This document shows positions 50,126-57,041 of a stretch of 64,000 nt of DNA, one piece after another; positions within the stretch are counted from its first letter, which is position 1, and the number at the start of each line of letters is the position of its first letter. Position numbers and translations under genes: made by a program. The notes below the pieces were generated by a model. That model did no database searches, was not told the origin of the DNA, and saw nothing but the letters and a program-made list of their open reading frames with translations. Source of the stretch: Sphingobium estronivorans (lineage in GTDB: Bacteria; Pseudomonadota; Alphaproteobacteria; Sphingomonadales; Sphingomonadaceae). The DNA lies in the NCBI RefSeq assembly GCF_008692605.1, contig NZ_LFCT01000029.1:1-64000 (forward strand), read 5' to 3'.

Positions 50126-51265
50126 TCAGCGCAGAACGGGCGTTTCCCAAAGGTTCAGGGATTGCCCGATGTTGCGTTCGATGGCGTTTCGATAGACGAT
50201 CGTGCCCCAGGCGACGTCCTCAACCGGCATTCCGCCCACCGACATGATGATGATCTCCTCATCATTCGTCCGGCCCGGGGCCTCTCCAGCGACGATGCGA
50301 CCCAAATCCTCGAGGTCCTCTTTGGCCATCCGGCCTTCGGCGATCATGTCCATGAACTTTACGCCAATGACGGGCACCACATTGTGCGCAGGCTTTGGCA
50401 ACTCTTCAAACCAGGCTTCATAGAGACCAGTATTGTCCACGACCTTACGGACTTCCGGAGCTTCCATGTCACTGTCGATCTCACAGCTGGATGGCATAGC
50501 CAGGAAAGCGCCGGGCTTGACCCATTCACGTTTGACAAGAGGATAGGTCGATGGGTCGCCGGACAGGCCGGTGTTGCAGTAGGTGACGATGTCGGATTCG
50601 CGAACCGCCGCCTCGATCGTATCGACCACCTCGATGTTCGCGATCTGGGGCATGTCGGATTTGAGCCAGGCGAGGAAGCTATCGATACTGGATTTGCCGC
50701 GCCCTTTGATCTTGATCGTGTCGATGTCGGGACAAACGGCGCACAGAGCCATGAGCGTGGTCTTGCCCATGACGCCGGGGCCGACAAGGCCGACCACTTT
50801 GGAGTCCCGACGCGCCAGATGGCGAGCCCCGACGCCCGGAATGGCGCCGGTCCTGTACGCTGACAGGAGATTGGCGGACATGAAGGCAAGAGGCGCACCC
50901 GTGTCTGCGTCATTGAGCACGAACATCAGGATAGACCGCGGCAGGCCTTTCTCACGATTTTCAACGTTCGATCCATACCATTTGACGCCGGCTGTACGGA
51001 AGCGACCGCCAAGATAGGCGGGCATGGCCATGAAGCGGCGGTCGGCAGTCGCCTTCGGCATGTCGGGGAAAGGAGACTCCTTTGGAAACAACACCATTGC
51101 GCCATGGGAGTCATTATTGGCACCCGCCATGCGATAGTCGCCGTGCCACAAGAGCCCGAACATCTCCTCCATCGTATCGACGCAGGTCGGCATGTCGGTC
51201 ACACCCGCTGCGATCATGTCGCTCTCGGATAAATAAACAAAATCTATCTTTGCCGGGCTGGCCAT
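50126..51265 (-). CDS. Ornithine cyclodeaminase/mu-crystallin-family protein
   Basis: 379 residues: FVYLSESDMIAAGVTDMPTCVDTMEEMFGLL, GGRFRTAGVKWYGSNVENREKGLPRSILMFVLNDADTGAPLAFMSANLLSAYRTGAIPGVGARHLARRDSKVVGLVGPGVMGKTTLMAL. The Lys in VKWYGSN and the Rossmann GPGVMG identify the OCD family, which uses NAD(P)H to interconvert amino acids and imines or to form proline from ornithine. This subgroup is sometimes annotated as 'tyramine oxidase subunit B', but that name is not functional evidence. It is the first gene of the minus-strand catabolic operon. Reduction or hydrolysis of a cyclic imine would fit. Confidence 0.88.
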   Translation of the reverse strand: MASPAKIDFVYLSESDMIAAGVTDMPTCVDTMEEMFGLLWHGDYRMAGANNDSHGAMVLFPKESPFPDMPKATADRRFMAMPAYLGGRFRTAGVKWYGSNVENREKGLPRSILMFVLNDADTGAPLAFMSANLLSAYRTGAIPGVGARHLARRDSKVVGLVGPGVMGKTTLMALCAVCPDIDTIKIKGRGKSSIDSFLAWLKSDMPQIANIEVVDTIEAAVRESDIVTYCNTGLSGDPSTYPLVKREWVKPGAFLAMPSSCEIDSDMEAPEVRKVVDNTGLYEAWFEELPKPAHNVVPVIGVKFMDMIAEGRMAKEDLEDLGRIVAGEAPGRTNDEEIIIMSVGGMPVEDVAWGTIVYRNAIERNIGQSLNLWETPVLR

Positions 51266-51661
51266 TGAATCTTCTCTCCAGAATATTCTTCAAGTCAATA
51301 ATAAAAAAGATCGGGTCGTCGTCGGTTTGAACAGTGTCCCTGCGTCGGTTCTGCGAGCCGGTATCTACCCGGCCAGACTGCTTCTCCACGCTCGATCGCC
51401 GGATAATGCGAACATGCCTTTAGTCCTATATTAAGAGAGCCTGGCCTTCCGTGCCGATCAAATCTGCTCAGCTGACTTTCGACCAGACGGGCTCCACATA
51501 TGCGCTGAGCTTTCCCGGGTTAGTTCATCCGAACGATGTTATTTCAGGCAGGGATATTTCGCGCTAGACCCTCTCAGATTTCCGGATTAATTCTACAGAT
51601 GCAAAATTATTGGTCAAGTCAAGAAAGGCGGTTCTGCTCGGTCGAAAGGGCAGGGCGCATA
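51266..51661. other. Promoter region of the catabolic operon, cut by Tn3 element
   Basis: About 395 bp with no gene seen. It is AT-rich near the OCD start (51,290-51,320: AAGTCAATAATAAAAAAG on +), which should contain the operon promoter. The transposon ends here, so upstream control sequences may have been separated by the insertion. Confidence 0.4.
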
Positions 51662-51717
51662 GGCGTCGCCACAAGGTTTGTGCGCCAGACAACGATTTGG
51701 TGGACATAAAGAGAACA
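51662..51717 (+). repeat. Left terminal inverted repeat of Tn3-family element
   Basis: Starts GGCGTCGCCACAAGGTTTGT and continues through TGCGCCAGACAA to AAAGAGAACA; about 48 of 56 positions match the right end. Longer than the 38 bp typical of Tn3 itself. Confidence 0.85.
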
Positions 51718-51721
51718 ATGG

Positions 51722-54691
51722 CTATGCCACACGTTTGAGGCGCGCCATGGGATCATTGAGGGGGCGGAATTCGCCGGAGGCGAGCGGTTTTGCCCGGTGC
51801 CAGAGATAGTCTCCGGTCAAGCTGATATGCGCCCAGCCCATTGGGGAAAGGTGGGCGAGGAGCGCATCATCGAAAGGGACGCCGGATGCCGTGAGGTGCT
51901 GGGCGGCCCTGTCCAGATAGATGGTATTCCAATAGGCAATCGCCGCGATCAGCAGATTGAGGCCCGATGCCCGATATTCCTGGTTCTCGATCGACCGGTC
52001 CGTGAACCGACCCTGCCGGTTGGTGTAGATGGCGGCGGCGAGGGTATGGCGTGCTTCTCCCTTGTTGAGGCCGGCCTGGCAGGCCCGGCGCAAGTCGGGC
52101 TGCTCAAGCCAGTCGAGCGTGAACAGCGTCCGCTCGATGCGGCCGAGTTCGGCCAGCGCGAAATCCAGCCTGTTCTGGCGTTTGTAGGCGGCCAGCTTGC
52201 GCAGGATCGCGGAGGGCGCGACGGCTCCCTCCTTGATAGAGGCGACGATCCTGACGATGTCATCCCAATCGGCTTCGATCGCCGCGGTCTTGATCGTGCG
52301 CCCCATGAGGCTTTCGATGCCCTTGTAGGTCGAGGGCGCGGCGATCGAGCCGAGTTTCCGGTCCGCGAGGTCGCGCAGACGGGGGACGAAGCGGAAGCCG
52401 AGAAGATGGCAGAGGGCAAAGACGTGATCGGTTGCCCCGCCCGTGTCGGTGTAATGTTCATGCAGGGGCAGCGCGGCAGCACCGAGCATCAGGCCGTCGA
52501 GCACATAAGGGGCCTCGCCAGCGGTGGCCGACATGATCCGCGATCCGAACGAGGCAAAATGATCGGACAGGTGGGAGTAGATTTTCAGGCCCGGCTCGCT
52601 GCCATATTTCGCATTGATGTCGGCCGCTGCCGATCGGCTGCGACCCGAGCGGAAGAATTGCCCATCGGAGGATGAACTGGTGCCGGCGCCCCAATGGCGC
52701 GTGAACGGAAGATCATGGTGCGCGGCAACGATCATGGCCAACGCGGCCTGGTAATTTTCGGGCGACAGATACCAGTTGTGTGTCCAGGCAAGCTGGGCGT
52801 AACTCACCCCGTCGCTGGCGTTGGCCATCCGCTCCAGGCCCAGATTCGATCCATCTGCCAAGATGGCCGCAAGGACCGCATGCGGGTTGTCATGCTCTTT
52901 GCCGGAGCGAAGGTCGCGGAACGCGCCCAGGAACCCGGTGCGCTCGGCCACTTCGACCAGGAGTTCGGTGATCCGCACGCGCGGAAGCAAGGCGTCAAGC
53001 TTGCGATCGAGGGCTTCCGCCTCGGGCGGCGTAATCGCCTGCATCGGTTGCAGCTTAAGCCGGTCGCGCTCGAGCGCCACGCCTTCGAGCCTGTTCGCCT
53101 TGAGTTGCTTGACGAAACGGCGCAACCGCCAATCAAGCGTCCTCGCCCGCTCCTCCAGATAGGCGGCTGCATCAGTCTGGAATGGCAGGCTGTCGGCCAT
53201 CTTACCGGCCTCGCGCCGGCTCAACAGATAGGCGTCGAAGCGGCGATAATTGCGGGTTCCTTCGACCCAAATGTCGCCCGCGCGCAACCGGTCGCGCAGC
53301 GTGGCCATGACCGCCGTCTCATAGCGCCGGCGGTCGACCTGGCCGCCTTCAGTGATGAGGTGTTTCCACTGCCGGCTGGCAAATGGCAGGGGAACATCAT
53401 CGGGCAGACTGCGCGTTTTGCGCGCATTTGCATCGCGGATGACATCGATGGCTTTGACCAGTTGCGACCCGCTTCCCGATGCCTTGAACGTGAATGCATC
53501 GAGAAAAGCCGGGCTGAAGCGCCGTAATGTCGCATAACGCCCGGTTGCAGCGACAAGGGCATCCTCCCCCGCCAGGTCGGCCAGGGCATCGACCTGTGCC
53601 TTGGCCGCGACCAGCCTGTGCCAGCCCACCGCCTCGTCGATCAGTTCCAGCGGATTGCCGCCATGCTCGACCGCCTCTCCCAGCGCCGCGATCGTGGCGC
53701 CGAACAACCGCATGAGTTCGCCGACCGAGCGAATGCTGTCCTGATAGCGCCGTTCACGGCCACGCCGCGCGCGCGTAAACAGGCTCCCGACAAGTCTGTC
53801 GAACATCTGGATCGCCGCATCGGCTAGCCGGGCCTCGAGATCAATCACAGCAGCGACCAAAGTCGCGCGCCGCCTGTCGAGGCTATAATCGGAGAGCAGA
53901 AACGCCGGCGCCGCGCCACCTTCTCGCATGAATTGCGCTAACCGGAAATCGGGGATTCTGGCACCGATCGCGGGGTCTATGCCGATTTCGCGCACATAGC
54001 GCAGCCGTTCCAGCAGGCCGTTGATATTGGCCGTCGTTGGCGCCTCCTCGAAATTGCGCAGCCAAGCCAGCGGCGTCATGCCGAAGTCGCTGCTGTTGAC
54101 GATCAAATCGTCGATGCGGATCAGTTCGGCGTGGCCCAGGCCTGCAACGATGGTTACTGCCGCGGCTTTGCGTGCGCGTGCCCTACCTGCGAGACCGGCA
54201 CGTTCAAGTGTGTCAGCCGATGGGAGAATGAACCGTTCCTTCTTCAATCCCTCCATCAAAGCGCGAACAATCGGTTCGCCTCGATCAGTTCGGTCGGCCG
54301 CTTTCGCCGCCAGATCAAGCGCGAGCGGAATATCCCCTCGTCGGAAGGGGCGTAACCCGAGGTGCCTTGCCGCGATGTCGGCATGATCGTTACGCGTTTG
54401 GGGACGCTGACCATAATCGGTGAAAACCTCCGCCTCCATGAAAATCTGGGCAGCGAGGTAATGAAGGATGGCATCCGGGACGCCGATATTGGGCTGAAAG
54501 CCGAAGCCGGGATGCCGCATCAATGCGATCTGCACTGCCAGGCCGAGACGATTGGCAGAGCGATGACGGCGGCCGATCAGGTCCAGATCCTCGACGGCAA
54601 GCGTATAGTGGCTGATGATCGCACTTTCGTCATGAGGAGCATCGAACAGGCGCCGCCGTTCTTCCCCGGTCAATAATCGCCGCCGCGCCAT
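51722..54691 (-). CDS. tnpA: Tn3-family transposase TnpA
   Basis: 989 residues, the usual length for Tn3 transposases. N-terminal DUF4158-like region (LTGEERRRLFDAPHDESAIISHYTLAVEDLDLIGRRHRSANRLGLAVQIALMRHPG), long helical middle, and C-terminal DDE_Tnp_Tn3 domain with FASFGSRIMSATAGEAPYVLDGLML, EHYTDTGGATDHVFALCHLLGFRFVPRLRDL and EYRASGLNLLIAAIAYWNTIYLDRAAQHL. It cuts and joins the ends to make a cointegrate. The stop lies at the inner edge of the left repeat. Confidence 0.96.
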   Translation of the reverse strand: MARRRLLTGEERRRLFDAPHDESAIISHYTLAVEDLDLIGRRHRSANRLGLAVQIALMRHPGFGFQPNIGVPDAILHYLAAQIFMEAEVFTDYGQRPQTRNDHADIAARHLGLRPFRRGDIPLALDLAAKAADRTDRGEPIVRALMEGLKKERFILPSADTLERAGLAGRARARKAAAVTIVAGLGHAELIRIDDLIVNSSDFGMTPLAWLRNFEEAPTTANINGLLERLRYVREIGIDPAIGARIPDFRLAQFMREGGAAPAFLLSDYSLDRRRATLVAAVIDLEARLADAAIQMFDRLVGSLFTRARRGRERRYQDSIRSVGELMRLFGATIAALGEAVEHGGNPLELIDEAVGWHRLVAAKAQVDALADLAGEDALVAATGRYATLRRFSPAFLDAFTFKASGSGSQLVKAIDVIRDANARKTRSLPDDVPLPFASRQWKHLITEGGQVDRRRYETAVMATLRDRLRAGDIWVEGTRNYRRFDAYLLSRREAGKMADSLPFQTDAAAYLEERARTLDWRLRRFVKQLKANRLEGVALERDRLKLQPMQAITPPEAEALDRKLDALLPRVRITELLVEVAERTGFLGAFRDLRSGKEHDNPHAVLAAILADGSNLGLERMANASDGVSYAQLAWTHNWYLSPENYQAALAMIVAAHHDLPFTRHWGAGTSSSSDGQFFRSGRSRSAAADINAKYGSEPGLKIYSHLSDHFASFGSRIMSATAGEAPYVLDGLMLGAAALPLHEHYTDTGGATDHVFALCHLLGFRFVPRLRDLADRKLGSIAAPSTYKGIESLMGRTIKTAAIEADWDDIVRIVASIKEGAVAPSAILRKLAAYKRQNRLDFALAELGRIERTLFTLDWLEQPDLRRACQAGLNKGEARHTLAAAIYTNRQGRFTDRSIENQEYRASGLNLLIAAIAYWNTIYLDRAAQHLTASGVPFDDALLAHLSPMGWAHISLTGDYLWHRAKPLASGEFRPLNDPMARLKRVA

Positions 54692-54863
54692 ACTGCCTCC
54701 CGCCGACTCCTGGGCAGCAGGTTAGCGTCAATCTGGAGTATAGCCTAACCGGACGTCAGGAGAGTGTCATGATTTCTGTCAGGATAGGGTCAAGACAAGC
54801 ATTTGTTGACGGCTGTCGCAGCGTGTCATAGATTCCAACCTGACATTTTGACCGGAGGCGGCG
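54692..54863. promoter_or_regulatory. Probable res site between tnpA and tnpR
   Basis: 172 bp containing repeated TGTCA/TGACA half-sites, e.g. GTGTCATGATTTCTGTCAGG at 54770-54789 and TGTCATAGATTCCAACCTGACA near 54,825-54,846. Both divergent promoters and the TnpR binding sites are expected here. Confidence 0.6.
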
Positions 54864-55424
54864 ATGAAAGGCCAGAGGATCGGTTACGTCCGGGTGAGCA
54901 CATTCGATCAGAATGTCGATCGCCAGTTGGAAGGGCAGTCGCTCGACCGGATTTTCACCGACAAGGCATCGGGCAAGGACGTCAACCGCCCCGAGCTCGA
55001 TGCCATGCTTGCCTTCGCCCGCGAGGGCGACACCGTTGTGGTGCACAGCATGGATCGACTGGCGCGCAATCTCGACGATCTGCGCAAGCTGGTCCAGTCC
55101 CTCACCAAAAGGGGTATCCAGATCGAGTTCTTGAAGGAGAGCCTTGCCTTCTCCGGCGAGGATTCCCCGATGGCCAATCTGATGCTTTCGGTCATGGGTG
55201 CTTTCGCCGAGTTCGAGCGCGCCCTGATCCGGGAGCGGCAGCGCGAAGGCATTTCGATCGCCAGGCAACGCGGCGCTTATCGGGGACGAAAACGCTCCCT
55301 CTCCGACGAAATGGTCGGCGAGCTGCATCGCCGCGTCGCTGCCGGCGAGCGTAAGGCCACCATCGCCCGCGACCTGGGTATCAGCCGCGAAACCCTATAC
55401 CAGTATCTGCGCGCGGCCGTCTGA
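54864..55424 (+). CDS. tnpR: Tn3-family resolvase TnpR
   Basis: 186 residues of the standard resolvase size: RIGYVRVSTFDQNVDRQLEG with the nucleophilic Ser, VHSMDRLARNLDDLRKLVQSLTKRGIQIEFLKE, SVMGAFAEFERALIRERQREGI, and a C-terminal HTH (KATIARDLGISRETLYQYLRAA). It resolves cointegrates at the adjacent res region. ATG with GGAGG eight bases upstream. The stop is six bases from the right terminal repeat. Confidence 0.95.
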   Translation: MKGQRIGYVRVSTFDQNVDRQLEGQSLDRIFTDKASGKDVNRPELDAMLAFAREGDTVVVHSMDRLARNLDDLRKLVQSLTKRGIQIEFLKESLAFSGEDSPMANLMLSVMGAFAEFERALIRERQREGISIARQRGAYRGRKRSLSDEMVGELHRRVAAGERKATIARDLGISRETLYQYLRAAV

Positions 55425-55430
55425 CGACCA

Positions 55431-55486
55431 TGTTCTCATTATGTCTGCCAAATCCTTGTCTGGCGCACAAACCTTGAGGTGACGCC
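55431..55486 (-). repeat. Right terminal inverted repeat of Tn3-family element
   Basis: Reverse complement begins GGCGTCACCTCAAGGTTTGT, matching the left end with scattered mismatches. Confidence 0.85.
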
Positions 55487-55912
55487 CATATACCTCGTTT
55501 CGAGCGGCTTGTTTTGTTGTCGTAGGGTTTTCCTGGGCGGATGGTCGATGCGTCGTTTCGGCGATCATCTGGAGCCGTGCGCGAGGGGCGAAGGAGATCG
55601 ACGGATGCTGAGCGAAGGCCAGTTGATCGATCGCAAGTGCAGATTTCTACCGTTATTTACGCCACTCGATGCCTCCGACTGCTTCGCAATGGGGCCATGG
55701 CGGCCACCTTGCTCCGTGCATCACGCCCTGCTTACTGCCCAGGTCGCCTCAAGGTCGAGCAATAGCACGACATGATATCCTGCCGGTTGCGCAACAAAAT
55801 CGAGAATATAACGTTGGCGGCTCGGGCTAAACGGCGAGATAGCAAAGAGTTTCATCTTGTAATATTGCAGGTGTAGAATTAACGCGCGTCTGAGCAGCAT
55901 AGGAGGTGGCGG
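55487..55912. other. Gene-free stretch, upstream region of the decayed nicE copy
   Basis: About 425 bp without an intact gene. Its last 60 bp resemble the region upstream of the intact nicE: TTGTAA at 55857 and GAATTAA at 55876, with the same 19-base offset as TTGTAT/GAATTAA at 62060/62079. On the minus strand a 44-residue frame (MKLFAISPFSPSRQRYILDF...) reads like a protein start but is too short to call. Confidence 0.45.
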
Positions 55913-56191
55913 TTGAAGGCCCATCGCATCGGAAAGACCGTAGCGAGTTGGAACGTGACGACGAGGGCGGGAACAGCTGCTGCACGCCGCAGCCGCGAAA
56001 CGATACCGACCGGGCGTCGTGCGTTAGCTTCGGCGCGAGTGCGCTCGCCGCTGCCCACCTTCCTCGTCGGTCGTTACAACATCAATGCTATGGTTCTGGC
56101 GGCGTATGCGCAGATGCTACCCCACCCGTCCATTCCAACAATGGACAGGCAAATTGACCATCGGCGAAATCGCGGAGATATTATTCAGTGA
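55913..56191 (+). pseudogene. Decayed, internally deleted maleate isomerase (nicE) copy
   Basis: A 92-codon open frame from TTG with AGGAGG upstream, the same start codon as the intact nicE 6 kb away. Residues 1-35 (MKAHRIGKTVASWNVTTRAG..RRSRETIPTGR) align with NicE 1-35 (MRAYRIGQIVPSSNVTMETE..LRARETISPER). About 150 residues are then missing, and NAMVLAAYAQMLPHPSIPTMDRQ aligns with the NicE segment DAVILSACVQMPSLPAVSIVEAQ. The catalytic Cys of that segment is Tyr here, so no activity is expected. It records a second nic operon or a duplication now lost. Confidence 0.72.
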
Positions 56192-56273
56192 CTGGACGTG
56201 ACGTTATCCAAGGACGTGGACGAGCTCGGCTTCTCGCAAGCCTGGTACTTGCCCATGCGATTCAGAAATCTTG

Positions 56274-56999
56274 ATGTTGGAAGCGGTGAGAATGGAAGCT
56301 GAAGCGCAGGCCGCGGCCGCTCCGGAAAAAAAGACGGAAGCTACAGAAAGGCGGCGTAAGCCTGGTCGGCCAAGGAAGGACGGCAACCATCGCGAGACGA
56401 TCCTCAACAAGGCGGAGATCGCCTTCGCAGAAGGGGGCTATGCGGGCATCAGCATCCGCGACATCGCCGAGCGGGCGGGCGTTAACCAGGGGTTGATCCG
56501 CTATTATTTCGAGAGCAAGCAGCAGCTGTTCGATGAGGTTTATCGTCGTCGCGGCGGATTGTTGTCCGGACGCCGTCACGTTCTGCTGGATCAGCTTCTT
56601 GAAGGAGGCAAACCGTTAACGGTCAAGGCGATCGTCCGCGCTTATCTTCAACCACAATGGGATCTGAAGTACAGCGGAGAAGCGGGGTCCGCCTTCGTGC
56701 GCCTTCAGGCCCGTCTGCACGCCGAGCCGGAGGAGCATGCGCTGAGACTGCGGCGGGAGGTCTACGACGCCTCAGTCAAGCGGTATGTCGATGCGCTGGC
56801 GAAGGTTCTCCCCGACATTCCCAAGAGAACCATCGGCCTGCGCATGGCGTTTCTCGTGGGGACATATCTCTTCATGCTGAACGATCTCGGCCGCATTGAG
56901 GACCTGACCGAAGGTAAGATCAGGCATATTTCCAAGGACGAGATGCTCGACCATATGGTCGAGTTTCTCGCTGCGGGCATCCAGACGGCTGTACCATAA
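56274..56999 (+). CDS. TetR-family transcriptional regulator
   Basis: About 241 residues. A charged lead (PEKKTEATERRRKPGRPRKDGNHRE) precedes the HTH domain: ILNKAEIAFAEGGYAGISIRDIAERAGVNQGLIRYYFESKQQLFDEVYRRRGGLL. A helical ligand domain with a TetR_C-type tail follows (RMAFLVGTYLFMLNDLGRIEDL). Start could be TTG 56271, ATG 56274 or ATG 56292; none has a strong ribosome site. Nicotine clusters in some sphingomonads are repressed by a TetR protein, so it is a candidate repressor of this region (inference). It converges on the TMADH-type gene with a shared terminator. Confidence 0.88.
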   Translation: MLEAVRMEAEAQAAAAPEKKTEATERRRKPGRPRKDGNHRETILNKAEIAFAEGGYAGISIRDIAERAGVNQGLIRYYFESKQQLFDEVYRRRGGLLSGRRHVLLDQLLEGGKPLTVKAIVRAYLQPQWDLKYSGEAGSAFVRLQARLHAEPEEHALRLRREVYDASVKRYVDALAKVLPDIPKRTIGLRMAFLVGTYLFMLNDLGRIEDLTEGKIRHISKDEMLDHMVEFLAAGIQTAVP

Positions 57000-57001
57000 G
57001 C

Positions 57002-57036
57002 GAATGCTGGCCGGGCTATTCCCCCGGCCAGCATTC
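57002..57036. terminator. Bidirectional terminator between tetR and TMADH-type gene
   Basis: Perfect 14 bp stem GAATGCTGGCCGGG / CCCGGCCAGCATTC with a 7-base loop, three bases after the tetR stop and six bases before the convergent gene's stop. No long T-run, but stem strength and position support termination of both. Confidence 0.7.
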
Positions 57037-57041
57037 CGAGC

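Larger units (their letters stand above)
51662..55486. mobile_element. Tn3-family transposon without passenger genes
   Basis: About 3.8 kb unit with ~56 bp imperfect terminal inverted repeats, a divergent tnpA/tnpR pair and a res-like region between them. CATA precedes the left end (51658-51661) and follows the right end (55487-55490), a probable remnant of the target duplication (Tn3 elements usually give 5 bp). It splits the amine-catabolic operon from the TetR/nic half. Confidence 0.88.

Noticed and set aside
55721..55924. Minus-strand frame MKLFAISPFSPSRQRYILDF...
   Set aside because: Looks somewhat like a gene start but stops after ~44 residues, has no recognisable family and overlaps the nicE-relic promoter; not enough to call.
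56195..56275. Frame SKDVDELGFSQAWYLPMRF before tetR
   Set aside because: Faintly like a luciferase-type monooxygenase N-terminus, but far too short to support a relic.
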